Positions 43,281 to 52,056 of a stretch of DNA of 64,000 nucleotides are shown here, piece after piece. This DNA is from CAYMYN01 sp964394665 (GTDB lineage Bacteria; Planctomycetota; UBA1135; GCA-002686595), in assembly GCA_964394665.1 (NCBI GenBank), contig CAYMYN010000001.1:186001-250000 (forward strand). The letters run 5' to 3'. Made by a program: the position numbers and the translations under genes. The first letter of the stretch is position 1. Every line of letters begins with the position of its first letter. A model generated the notes under the pieces. It saw only the letters and a program-made list of their open reading frames with translations, was not told the origin of the DNA and made no database searches.

Positions 43281-43922
43281 ATGCACTCACACGCCCTCGC
43301 CACCCTGCTCGCACTCGGCCCAACCCCGGCCGCGACCGCCGACGCCCCCGCTCTCGCGTGGGTCCGTGAAGTCGGGGATGCACCGCTGCCGGCGCTCTGC
43401 GCCGAGGCTCCTCCCACGCCGGCCGCCGAACGGGTCTGGAGCGTGACCGCCTTCCTCGGCCAGGCCGACGAGAAACGCTTCGTGGACATCCTGCAAGTGG
43501 AGGGCGGGGACTTCGCGGACTCCTACATGGCCGGCGTCGCGGTCAACCGCCGGGTGGGGACCTCCTGGGGCCACATGCACTGGGAGCTCGAGGGTTCGAC
43601 CTACGGCCACTGGGGCATCGAGGACCACTTCGAGATCAACGCGGCCGCGGTGGCGCGCTGGGTGGACCTGCCGTGGGATTCGCTGCTCGACACCAGCGTC
43701 GCCTTCGGCCAGGGCATCTCCCTGGCGGACAAGCGGCCGGCCCTCGAGGGCGAGACCCGGCGCTTCCTGCACCACCTGCTCGCGGAGATCGAGGTCAAGC
43801 CGCAGCGTGCGTCCGCCGTGAGCCTGGTCTTCCGCGTGCACCACCGCTCGGGGGCCTTCGGGCTCTACGGCGTGAAGGGCGGCTCGAACTTCCTCACCCT
43901 CGGCCTGCGCTACCGCTTCTGA
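43281..43922 (+). CDS. Outer-membrane beta-barrel protein, possibly acyloxyacyl hydrolase (PagL-like)
   Basis: A 213-residue protein with a short signal peptide and alternating beta-strands ending in RYRF, the terminal aromatic typical of outer-membrane barrels. The C-terminal segment VSLVFRVHHRSGAFGLYGVKGGSNFLTLGLRYRF resembles PagL lipid A deacylases, where His and Ser of an H-x-S motif are catalytic; here it is H-R-S. The expected Glu about 12 residues later is absent (Ser/Asn there), so enzymatic activity is doubtful. The N-terminal part has no clear homology. Lipid A or other lipid binding is inference. Confidence 0.5.
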   Translation: MHSHALATLLALGPTPAATADAPALAWVREVGDAPLPALCAEAPPTPAAERVWSVTAFLGQADEKRFVDILQVEGGDFADSYMAGVAVNRRVGTSWGHMHWELEGSTYGHWGIEDHFEINAAAVARWVDLPWDSLLDTSVAFGQGISLADKRPALEGETRRFLHHLLAEIEVKPQRASAVSLVFRVHHRSGAFGLYGVKGGSNFLTLGLRYRF

Positions 43923-44009
43923 TCGCGGTCGGTCCAGGGTCGTGGGCCGCAGCGGTCGGCGCCCGTGGTGGCGTGCGGGGTGAGGACCGGGCGCGGGCAC
44001 GTTGCGGAC

Positions 44010-44462
44010 TCAAGCACGCGCCTCGGCGGCGCGCTGGATGTCCTCGAGGTCCTTCATGAGCGCCTTGCGCGTCGCGCCCTTCGCGAAGAAGCCCATCAGC
44101 GCCCACATGAGCTTCGCGCCGAAGGTGCGCGGGGTGGCGTCGAACACCATGCCCACCCGCGAGCCCGAGCCCTCGTCGGCGACGTGGACCTTCGTGCGGT
44201 ACTCGGCCCCGTGGCTGCTCGCCTCGGCGACGTACGACGAGCCCTCGTCCACCTCGGTCACCCACATCGTCTCGGTGGCGGACTTGCCGAAGAGGATCCG
44301 CGTCTCCTTCCACTTCAGGCCGCGCAGACCGTGCCGCGGCCGCTCGAGGATCTCGACGCTCTCGATGCCCGAGAGCCGCCCCGGCGAGCCTTCGATGTCC
44401 GTCACGAGCTCCCAGACGACACGCCGCGGAGCGGCCACCGGAACCGACATCTCGATCCGCAT
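44010..44462 (-). CDS. SRPBCC-fold (START/polyketide cyclase-like) protein
   Basis: A 150-residue protein with the typical opening MRIEMSVPVAAPRRVVWELVTDIEGSPGRLSGIESVEILERP and a core WKETRILFGKSATETMWVTEVDEGSSYVAEASSHGAEYRTKVHV, then a long C-terminal helix (KLMWALMGFFAKGATRKALMKDLEDIQRAAE). SRPBCC proteins bind hydrophobic ligands in a deep cavity; the ligand is unknown. ATG at 44462 is preferred, since upstream codons are Arg-rich. The 281 bp to the next gene hold no recognised feature. Confidence 0.83.
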   Translation of the reverse strand: MRIEMSVPVAAPRRVVWELVTDIEGSPGRLSGIESVEILERPRHGLRGLKWKETRILFGKSATETMWVTEVDEGSSYVAEASSHGAEYRTKVHVADEGSGSRVGMVFDATPRTFGAKLMWALMGFFAKGATRKALMKDLEDIQRAAEARA

Positions 44463-44743
44463 CCCTCGGGTCCCCCTTCGTCGTCGAACCAACCCGCGTC
44501 TCGGGTCGGTTCCCAGTGTGGTGCGCGAGCTCCACCTCCCGCAAGGACCCTGGTGAGGACCGCGACGCCGGTCGGAGCCGCCAGGGGACCGCCAGCCGAG
44601 GGGGCCCGTTCCGCGGCTGGGGCAGGAAAGCGTCGTTTTGCGGGTCTCCGGTCCGCCGGTTCCGCAGATGGGGTCGTGCTGGGGGGTCGCGCGCCGCGCC
44701 CCCCGAGACCCCGACCGGCCCTGGAGGCCAGGCCAAGCAAGCC

Positions 44744-47119
44744 ATGAACCCTGACCGCACTCGCCGGGCCAGCCCCTCGGCCCTGATCGCCCTCCTCGTC
44801 TGCGCGTCCCCCCTGTGTGGGCTCGCGGCGGCCAGCCCGCACGGTGAGGGATTCCCGGAGGATCCCACGCCGTTGCCGCCCCCCCGGCTGGCGGAGCTCG
44901 CCAGCGCCGGGCGCGGCGTCGACTTCGACGAGCCGGGCGATGGTTCGCTCTGGACCCGCGGCCGGCGCTGGAAGATGGGGTTCGAGGGCGGAGCGGCGAC
45001 CTACCTGGCCAGCTTCGGCCCCACGCAGCCGCACCTCGAGATCGGGCTGTCGCCGGACCAGGTGCTGCTGGCGGGCGAGACGCTCGAGTTCGAGCGCGCC
45101 GCCGCCCCGGAGCGCGTCGACCAGCGCGTCGAGCTCGACCGCGGCGCCTTCGTCGAGGTGTACGCGCTCGACGAGTCCCGGGTCGAGCAGCTCTTCGTCT
45201 TCGAGACGCTCCCCCGCCGCGGCGAGCTCGTCGTGCGCATCCCGATGCCGGCCGACGTCACGCTGGCGGAGGATCGGGACGGTCTCCTGCTGCGAGGCCC
45301 GTCGGGCGACGTGCACTACAGCCGGGCGATCGCGATCGATGCGTCCGGCAAACGTGTCGACGCACCCACCACGGCCGTCGAGGGCGCGATCGTGATCCGC
45401 GTGGACGCCGCATTCGTCGAGCAGGCCGAGCTGCCGCTCGTCATCGACCCCGTCCTCACGCAGACCTGGATCGAATCCCAGGACGTCGACACGCGCGAAC
45501 CCGACGCCGTCTTCGATTCGTTCAACGGCGTCTGGCTCATGGTGTATCAGGAGACGTTCTCGGCCCTGGACCACGACATCCGCGCCAAGGTGCTGTCGTT
45601 CAACGGCACGGTGCTCCTCACCGGGGCCGTTGACATCAGCTCCGCCGACTGGAAGCGCCCGAGGATCGCCTACGTGCGCAACGCCGTGCAGTGCCTGGCG
45701 GTGGCCGAGGTCGGCTCCGTCGGCTCGCGCATCGTGCGCGGCCGCATGCTGAAGCCGAACGGGGGCCTGATCGAATTCGGGACCCAGTTCACCATCAGCG
45801 GCAACCACTCGGGCGACAAGTCCGCGCCCACGGTCGGCGGGGACCACAGCTTCGGCGTGAACGGTCAGCTCAACTTCTGCGTGGCTTTCCAGCGACAGCT
45901 CCCCACGGCCATCCCCGAGAGCGAGATCCAGTTCGTCAACGTGTACCAGACGGACATCATCACGGACTCGTTCTCGATTCCCACCGCCGGACGCGGAGAC
46001 GTCTCGCCCTCGATCTCGCGCTCGAGCTCGGCCCACCAATGGACGCTCGCGTTCCAGCGCAACGACACGGTGACGTTCGGGGACATCTACGCGGCGTACA
46101 TCCACTACGGCGGCGCCCACACGGCCACGTTCCCCGTGACCGCGTTCGGCATGCCGCGCGACTCGGCGCCGTGCGCCTCGAGCCCGCTGCTCGACGCCAG
46201 CCGCTCCGCGATCGTCTTCGAGCGCCGCTCCAACGCCTTCGCCGTGCCCGACGTCATGGTCGCCGCGATCCAGGACGGCGTCGTCACGCACATCCGGAAC
46301 ATCAACGCGCTCGAGCAGAGCGGAACGCAGGCGGCAGCCCAGGTCCAACCGAGCATCGACTCCGATGGCCATCGCTTCATCGTCTCGTACTCCGAGGAGG
46401 ACGTCGCGTTCAGCACCTACAACGTATTCACGACGGACCTGTTCGAGTTCGGGGGCACGTTGGGCGTGGCCCAGGGGCACGTCCCGACCTTCCAGATCGG
46501 GCTCTCGGGCTTCTCGACCAAGGTGGCGGCCGCGCGCAACGTCCCCGGAGGGCCGAACGGCTTCCTGATCCCGATCGCCGTCCGCCAGAACGACGTGCAG
46601 TACGACATGATCGCGGTCCGCTTCAACTCGGTGGCGGGCGGCTCGTGGGGGACGTACTGCTTCGGCGACAACAGCTTCGGGAGCACGCCCTGCCCGTGCG
46701 CGCCCGGTAGCGCGGGCAACGGCTGCGCCAACTCGGCCGTCCCGGGGGGCGCGCACCTCGCGATGGTCGGAAACCTCTCGGTCCAGGGCGGGGGCTCGCA
46801 ACTGTTCGCGAGTGGAGTGACGCCCAACCAGCCGTGCCTGTTCTTCCAGGGCACGACGGCGCTCGCGGGTGCGCCCTTCGGCTCGGGCCTGCGCTGCGCG
46901 GGTGGCTTCATCGTGCGCCTCGGCGCGAAGGCGGCCATCGGCACCAGCGTCACCTTCCCCGAGACCTTCCTCGGCGAGCCGGCGCTCGAGGTGGCCGGCC
47001 AGCTCCCCCCGGAGGGCGGCATGCGGACCTACCAGGTCTGGTACCGCGATCCGACTTCGAGCTGCCCCAGCGGGCCGTTCAACCTCACGAACGGCGTGCG
47101 CGCCTACTGGGCGCCGTAG
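44744..47119 (+). CDS. Large secreted protein with the Cys-rich C-terminal module shared with 61927-63690
   Basis: A 791-residue exported protein. After a signal peptide (about 10-30, ALIALLVCASPLCGLAAA) residues 40-240 form a beta-rich domain (LEIGLSPDQVLLAGETLEFERAAAPERVDQRVELDRGAFVEVYALDES). A long middle part (about 240-640) looks like irregular beta-propeller/YD-like repeats (TREPDAVFDSFNGVWLMVYQE, VAAIQDGVVTHIRNIN). The last about 150 residues begin with YCFGDNSFGSTPCPCAPGSAGNGCANS and end in a predicted beta-sandwich with the conserved GLRCAGG and YQVWYRDPTS. The same module closes the protein at 61927-63690. Export to the surface is likely; a sorting or anchoring role for the module is inference. 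Confidence 0.8.
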   Translation: MNPDRTRRASPSALIALLVCASPLCGLAAASPHGEGFPEDPTPLPPPRLAELASAGRGVDFDEPGDGSLWTRGRRWKMGFEGGAATYLASFGPTQPHLEIGLSPDQVLLAGETLEFERAAAPERVDQRVELDRGAFVEVYALDESRVEQLFVFETLPRRGELVVRIPMPADVTLAEDRDGLLLRGPSGDVHYSRAIAIDASGKRVDAPTTAVEGAIVIRVDAAFVEQAELPLVIDPVLTQTWIESQDVDTREPDAVFDSFNGVWLMVYQETFSALDHDIRAKVLSFNGTVLLTGAVDISSADWKRPRIAYVRNAVQCLAVAEVGSVGSRIVRGRMLKPNGGLIEFGTQFTISGNHSGDKSAPTVGGDHSFGVNGQLNFCVAFQRQLPTAIPESEIQFVNVYQTDIITDSFSIPTAGRGDVSPSISRSSSAHQWTLAFQRNDTVTFGDIYAAYIHYGGAHTATFPVTAFGMPRDSAPCASSPLLDASRSAIVFERRSNAFAVPDVMVAAIQDGVVTHIRNINALEQSGTQAAAQVQPSIDSDGHRFIVSYSEEDVAFSTYNVFTTDLFEFGGTLGVAQGHVPTFQIGLSGFSTKVAAARNVPGGPNGFLIPIAVRQNDVQYDMIAVRFNSVAGGSWGTYCFGDNSFGSTPCPCAPGSAGNGCANSAVPGGAHLAMVGNLSVQGGGSQLFASGVTPNQPCLFFQGTTALAGAPFGSGLRCAGGFIVRLGAKAAIGTSVTFPETFLGEPALEVAGQLPPEGGMRTYQVWYRDPTSSCPSGPFNLTNGVRAYWAP

Positions 47120-47159
47120 GGACAGGACGGCCCGTCGGTCCGATCGGCCCACGCCGACC

Positions 47160-47204
47160 GCCGCCAGGCAGGAGCGTCGCACTGCGTCGCGCCTGCCTGG
47201 CGGC
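47160..47204. terminator. 13-bp stem hairpin after the secreted-protein gene
   Basis: GCCGCCAGGCAGG (47160-47172) pairs perfectly with CCTGCCTGGCGGC (47192-47204) around a 19-nt loop, 40 bp after the stop at 47119. No U-tract follows, so it is a putative transcription end rather than a classical terminator. Confidence 0.5.
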
Positions 47205-47325
47205 GTCGCGTCGCTCCCCCGCCGACACGGGCCCGCCCGCCGCGCACGCGCCTGGAGCCGGCGCGCGGCTTCCGTATCCTCTGGGTGCGCTGGCCCCCGA
47301 ACGCGCGCCCCGATCCACGCCCACC

Positions 47326-50300
47326 ATGACCGAGCGCAACGACGACGGGGAGCCGACCGAGCTCGACGAGCTCGTCTTCCAGGCCCTCGAGGCCCTGGAG
47401 CAGGGCGGAGCGGCGGCGCTGGAGGAACTCTGTCGCGCCCATCCGGCCCAGGCCCCGGCGTTGCGCGCGCGCCTCGCGGCCCTGGGCAGCGCCGGCCTGA
47501 TCGGGGCCCACGGCGCCCCCGGACGTGGGGCGGACGAGCTGCCCAGCGAGATCGGCGAGTTCCGCATCCTGGCCGACCTGGGCGAGGGCGGCATGGGCGC
47601 CGTGTACCTGGCCGAGCAACCCTCCCTCGGCCGGCGCGTGGCGCTCAAGCTGATCCGGCCCGAACAGCTCTACTTCTCCGGCGCCCGCGAACGCTTCCAG
47701 CGCGAGGTCGCCGCCGTCGCGCGCCTCTCGCACCCCGGCGTGGTCGCGATCCACAGCGTCGGCGAGGCGCGCGGCATCCCCTACTTCGCGATGGAGGCCA
47801 TCGAGGGCGCCTCGCTGGCCGAGCTGCTGGCCGACCTGCGCGACCGGCGCCCCGAGGCGCTCTCGGGCGCGGACCTGCTGGCCGCGCTGCGCCGCCGGCG
47901 CGAGCGACGCGGAGCGCCCTCGACGCCCGGCTCCGGCGCGATCCCCGAGCTCTTCGTCGGCAGTTGGCCGCAGGTCTCGACGCGCATCGCCCTGCGCGTG
48001 GCCGAAGCCCTGGCCCACGCCCACGAACGGGGCGTGCTGCACCGCGACGTGAAGCCGGCCAACGTGATGCTGACCGCCGAGGGCCGCGTGCTGCTGCTCG
48101 ACTTCGGCCTGGCCGCCCTGGCGGGGACCACGCGCGTGACGCGCACCGGCAGCGCGCTGGGCTCCTTGCCCTACATGTCGCCCGAGCAACTGCGCGGCGC
48201 CGAGGTCGACGCGCAGAGCGACGTGTGGTCCCTGGGCGTCACCTACTACGAGCTCCTGACCCTGCGTCTGCCGTTCCAAGGTCGCACCGACCTCGATCTG
48301 CGCAGCGCGGTCGATGCCGCCAGCCCCAGCTCGCCGCGCGTCCTGCACAGCGGGCTGCCCTGGGACCCCGAGACCGTCTGCCTCACGGCCCTCGAGCGCG
48401 ACCGCCTCCGGCGCTACCCCAGCGCCGCCGCCTTCGCCGAGGACCTGCGCGCGGTGCTCGAGCTGCGCCCGATCTCCGCGCGGCGGCCGGGCGCCTGGCT
48501 GCGCGTCCGCCGCCTGGTGCGCCGACATCCGGGCTGGAGTGCCGCCGCGTTCGTCCTGGCCGCGGCCCTGCTCGGCGGCCCGCTGGCCTACGGCGTGCTC
48601 GAGCGCGGCGCGCGCCTGCGCGTCGAGGACGCCAACGCGGCGACGCGCCGCGCCAACGAGGAGCTCGCCGCGGCCCTGCGCGAGGTGCGCGCCGAGCGCG
48701 ACCGCGCCGAGGTCCAGCGCCGCCGCGCCGAGTCGAACGTCGACCAAGCCCTGGCCGCCGTCGACACCATGCTGCGCCGCACGGCGCAGGCGCGCTTGAG
48801 CGAGGTCCCGCGCACGGCGGCCCTGCGGCGCGCGTTGCTCGAGGACGCGCTCGAGTTCCACGTCGAGCTCGCGGCCCGCGAACCCGACGATCCGCGCACG
48901 CGCGAGGAGCAGGCGCGTTCGGAGCTGCGCGTCGGCGCCCTGCGGCTCGAGCTGGGCGAGCTCGGCTCGGCCCTCGAAGCCCTCGACCGCGCCGTGGTCT
49001 CCCTGGCCGTCCTGGCCCCCGACTCGGCGCGCCGCGACGCGTTGCAGCGGGACCTCGCCGGCGGCCTGGGGTTGGTCGGAACGGCCCTGTGGCGGTTGGG
49101 CGATCGCGAGGGCGCGCTGCGCGCCTACACGGCCTCGGTCGAGGAACACGCGCGCTGGGCACGCTGGGCGCCCGGCTCGGACGAAGCGCGCCGCGCGCTC
49201 CTCGAAGCCCGGATCGCCGAGCTGCGCGCGCTGGACGAGGCCGGGCGGAGCGAGTTGGCGCAAGAACGCCTCGACGCGCTGCAGGCCGATCTCGACCAGC
49301 GCAACCTGCCGACGCTCGCCGACGAGTGGCACCTGCGGTCCGCGCTGGGCATCGCCCGCGCGCGGCTGTGCGTGTCGCGCGGCGAGACGACCCGAGCGGC
49401 GGAGGCCTACGAGGCCGTGCGCGGCCTGCTGGAGTCGGCCGCGGACGATCACGGCGACGATCCGCGCCTGCGCGAGTCGCTCGCCACCGTGCTCGAACAA
49501 CGCGCGCAGCTCGCCGAGCAGCGGCGCGAGTGGGAGCTCGCCGCCGAGTGGATCGAGGACGCGTTGGTGACCCTCGAGCGCTACGTCGACGACGAGCCGG
49601 ATCTGCCCTCGTGGCGCTCGCGGCTCGCGTCCCTGCTCACGACGCGCGCCGGCAATCGGGCCCAACTCGGCGATCCGACCGGCAGCCTGGCCGACCACGG
49701 GCGCGCGATCGAGCTCTTGACCGAGCTCCGCGGCCGACACCCCGAGGAACCCCTGCACGCCAGTCGGCTGGCCGGCGCGCTCGGCCAACGCGGCGTCGCC
49801 CGCGCCCTGGGCGGCGACGTGCGCGGGGGCCTGGTCGATTTCGAGGACGCCCTGCGCGCCTACGAGGACGTGTTGGCCGCCGACCCGGGCAACGAGCAGG
49901 CGACGGTGAACCTGGCCGCGACCCTGGCCAACTCCGCCCGCTTCCGCCTGGGCGTCGGCGAGCTCGAGCGCGCCGCGCGCGACCTCGACCGCGCGCTCGA
50001 GCTCTCCAGCGCGAGCCGCTACGGCGAGCGCACCCGTTCGCGCATCGAGCTCCTGGGCTTCGCGGGCGAGCTCGCCCTGCGCCGCGGCTTCCCCGAGGCC
50101 GCCCAGTCGCGCTTCGCCGAGGCCTGGTCCCTGGCCGCGGAGTGGCTGCAAGAAGCCCCCGCCGACCCCATCCGGCGCGTCACGCGCACGCTGATCGGGC
50201 TCAACTACGGCACGCTGTTCCTCGAGCTGCGCGATCCGGAGCGGGCCCGCGAGCTCTTCGCCGAGACGCTTCCCGACGCGCGCCAGGCCGCCGCCAGCGG

Positions 50301-50511
50301 CCCGCCCATGGCGCGCCACCTGCTCGCGATCAACCTGCTGCGCCTCTGCGACACGAGCCTGCGCCTGGGCGAGATCGACGCCGCCCGCGCCCACTTCGCC
50401 GCCGCCCTCGCCGAGACCCCCATCACCCCCGGGCAACTGCGCGACCAACCGCTCCTCGCCGCCCTCTTCGAGCGCGAGGAGCTGGCGGACCTCGTGCCCC
50501 CCGGGCGCTGA
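47326..50511 (+). CDS. Serine/threonine protein kinase with TPR-like C-terminal region
   Basis: A 1061-residue membrane-spanning kinase. The kinase domain (about 78-385) has the glycine loop GEGGMGAVY (86-94), catalytic Lys in ALKLIR (K108), HRDVKPANV with D241, DFG at 259-261, and the activation segment SLPYMSPEQLRG. An insert of about 45 residues (about 155-205) separates the N and C lobes, as in many planctomycete kinases. One membrane helix follows (about 403-425), then a coiled coil and many TPR-like helices, the latter probably outside the cytoplasm. The final codons (ADLVPPGR, stop) lie inside a 31-bp sequence that is repeated at 53272-53302, so the gene end is also the left end of a mobile cassette. 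Confidence 0.93.
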   Translation: MTERNDDGEPTELDELVFQALEALEQGGAAALEELCRAHPAQAPALRARLAALGSAGLIGAHGAPGRGADELPSEIGEFRILADLGEGGMGAVYLAEQPSLGRRVALKLIRPEQLYFSGARERFQREVAAVARLSHPGVVAIHSVGEARGIPYFAMEAIEGASLAELLADLRDRRPEALSGADLLAALRRRRERRGAPSTPGSGAIPELFVGSWPQVSTRIALRVAEALAHAHERGVLHRDVKPANVMLTAEGRVLLLDFGLAALAGTTRVTRTGSALGSLPYMSPEQLRGAEVDAQSDVWSLGVTYYELLTLRLPFQGRTDLDLRSAVDAASPSSPRVLHSGLPWDPETVCLTALERDRLRRYPSAAAFAEDLRAVLELRPISARRPGAWLRVRRLVRRHPGWSAAAFVLAAALLGGPLAYGVLERGARLRVEDANAATRRANEELAAALREVRAERDRAEVQRRRAESNVDQALAAVDTMLRRTAQARLSEVPRTAALRRALLEDALEFHVELAAREPDDPRTREEQARSELRVGALRLELGELGSALEALDRAVVSLAVLAPDSARRDALQRDLAGGLGLVGTALWRLGDREGALRAYTASVEEHARWARWAPGSDEARRALLEARIAELRALDEAGRSELAQERLDALQADLDQRNLPTLADEWHLRSALGIARARLCVSRGETTRAAEAYEAVRGLLESAADDHGDDPRLRESLATVLEQRAQLAEQRREWELAAEWIEDALVTLERYVDDEPDLPSWRSRLASLLTTRAGNRAQLGDPTGSLADHGRAIELLTELRGRHPEEPLHASRLAGALGQRGVARALGGDVRGGLVDFEDALRAYEDVLAADPGNEQATVNLAATLANSARFRLGVGELERAARDLDRALELSSASRYGERTRSRIELLGFAGELALRRGFPEAAQSRFAEAWSLAAEWLQEAPADPIRRVTRTLIGLNYGTLFLELRDPERARELFAETLPDARQAAASGPPMARHLLAINLLRLCDTSLRLGEIDAARAHFAAALAETPITPGQLRDQPLLAALFEREELADLVPPGR

Positions 50512-50514
50512 GGC
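50484..50514 (+). repeat. Left copy of a 31-bp perfect direct repeat (3' end of kinase gene)
   Basis: GGCGGACCTCGTGCCCCCCG followed by GGCGCTGAGGC occurs identically at 53272-53302, 2788 bp away. It covers the last nine codons of the kinase, including the TGA. The arrangement is what an integrating element leaves when it uses the 3' end of a gene as its attachment site. Confidence 0.9.
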
Positions 50515-50622
50515 CGCCTCCGGGGGCCAGGCGCGGCGAGCCACCCACCCCGGACGGGTCCCCGGGGCCCTTCCCGCCCCGCGGGGGCCCGCCTCTTGGG
50601 CTGGGCCCTAGCGGCAAAAGTG

Positions 50623-50632
50623 CATTGCAATG
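50623..50632. promoter_or_regulatory. Perfect 10-bp palindrome upstream of the cassette genes
   Basis: CATTGCAATG reads the same on both strands, with partial symmetry in the next bases. It lies 29 bp before the ATG in a local AT-rich patch that also holds GATACA (50645-50650), a weak -10-like hexamer. It could be an operator; the evidence is position and symmetry only. Confidence 0.4.
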
Positions 50633-50661
50633 TATGCCCCTGGAGATACAGTGACTCTCTG

Positions 50662-52056
50662 ATGTCCTTCGAGAGCCTTCTGGCAGCCCTGAACCCCTGG
50701 TGGGCCGATCCCCGGGCCCGCCCCACACCACCTCCCCGCAGCAGGGCGGCCTTCGCACGCCTGCGCTCGGCCATCGAGGAGCCGGAGCCTCAGCGAGCGC
50801 AGGTGCTCCTGGGACCCCGACAGGTCGGCAAGACGACCCTGCTGCTCCAGCTCGCGAGGCACTTCCTCGAGCAGGGATGGCCGCCCGCCAACGTGGTGTG
50901 CTTCGACTTCAGCGACGATCGCTGCGACCCCTCGCTGACCCTGAGGGAGGTGCTCGAGTCCCGGCCCATCGACCACCGCCCCGACGTCCCCCGACTGGTG
51001 CTCGTCGACGAGCTCACCCGCAGTCCCCGCTGGGACCTGGCGCTCAAGGCTTGGGTCGACGGGATGCGCAGGCAGGCCCCCGGGGTGCGGGATCGCATCC
51101 TGGTGAGCGATTCGGCGGCCTCACTGCTCCGGGGCGGAGCGGCGGACTCGCTCCAAGGTCGAGTCGACGTGCACTTGATGCACGGCCTGACGCTACGCGA
51201 GACTCTGAACCTGCTGACCCCCGAGGGCGCCGACGAGACCGACGCGCTCCTGCGTCTTCCGCAGGTGTTCGAGAGCTACTTCGCGAGCGGGGGTTTCCCC
51301 GAGCACACCGCGGCCGCGGACCGGCGTGGGACTTGGAAGCGGCTCCGTGAGGACCTCAGCGATCGCGCCATCGCCCGCGACCTCACGCGCGAGGGGGTCG
51401 ACGTGGAACGGATCCGCGTGCTCTACAAGTACCTCGTGGAGGCCTCTGGCTCGGTCTTCGAAGCCACCAAGCGAGCCGCAGACTTCGAGAGGTCGGGTGA
51501 GACGGGTCCCGACGCGCGGACCGTCCGGAAGTGGGTGGAGTTGCTCGAGGGGGCCTTCCTCCTCGCGCCGCTCGCGCCCTGGTCGCCCAAGCGTGGCGGG
51601 CGAGACCGCAAGCCATCCGAGGTCCTTGGGGGACGACGCAAGCTCTACGCGGAGGACCACGGCCTGATCCCGGCCTTCTCGTCCTTGCCCAAGCCTCTCG
51701 AGGACCCGGGGCTCCGTGGCCGCATCGCGGAGACGGCCGTCTTCACGCACCTGCGCGAACTCTGCGAACGCAGAGGAGACTTCACGCTGCACTACTTCCG
51801 GCAGGATCGGGCGGGGGAGATCGATTTCGTGCTGCTGTTCCAGGACTGGGCCCTGGGCGTGGAGGTCACGCATGGCGCTGGCGGCGGCGACAAGATCAGT
51901 CGGACCCGCCGGGCGGCCGAGGCCGCTGGCCTGGATCGACTGATCTTCGTCCACGGCTCGGAGGTGAGCCTCGGCCGGGGAGACACCTGGCAGGCAGTCG
52001 GCCTGCGCGACTTCCTCTTCGACGCGGAGGCACACGTCGAAGGAAACTTGCCATGA
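50662..52056 (+). CDS. AAA_14/DUF4143-like ATPase with degenerate PD-(D/E)XK motif (cassette gene 1)
   Basis: A 464-residue protein. Walker A is GPRQVGKTT (about 51-59), Walker B is RLVLVDELTRSP, and the sensor-like DRILVSDSAASLLRGG follows. HGLTLRETLNLL, FESYFASGGFPEH and the helical middle (VRVLYKYLVEASGSVFEATKRAADF) match the DUF4143 group. The C-terminal nuclease-like pattern GEIDFVLLFQDWALGVEVTHG keeps Asp and Glu but the Lys expected two positions after Glu is Thr, so nuclease activity is probably lost. About 80 residues longer than the related protein at 22301-23458. The last four bases overlap the next ATG (ATGA). An energy-using partner for the AlbA_2 protein is inference. Confidence 0.82.
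   Translation: MSFESLLAALNPWWADPRARPTPPPRSRAAFARLRSAIEEPEPQRAQVLLGPRQVGKTTLLLQLARHFLEQGWPPANVVCFDFSDDRCDPSLTLREVLESRPIDHRPDVPRLVLVDELTRSPRWDLALKAWVDGMRRQAPGVRDRILVSDSAASLLRGGAADSLQGRVDVHLMHGLTLRETLNLLTPEGADETDALLRLPQVFESYFASGGFPEHTAAADRRGTWKRLREDLSDRAIARDLTREGVDVERIRVLYKYLVEASGSVFEATKRAADFERSGETGPDARTVRKWVELLEGAFLLAPLAPWSPKRGGRDRKPSEVLGGRRKLYAEDHGLIPAFSSLPKPLEDPGLRGRIAETAVFTHLRELCERRGDFTLHYFRQDRAGEIDFVLLFQDWALGVEVTHGAGGGDKISRTRRAAEAAGLDRLIFVHGSEVSLGRGDTWQAVGLRDFLFDAEAHVEGNLP

Noticed and set aside
44402..47182. 926-codon minus-strand frame over the secreted protein gene
   Set aside because: Composition is Arg/Val/Asp-rich and it mirrors the plus-strand gene, which has a signal peptide and conserved module.
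47104..50544. 1146-codon minus-strand frame over the kinase gene
   Set aside because: The plus strand encodes a full kinase with all motifs; the antisense frame has none.
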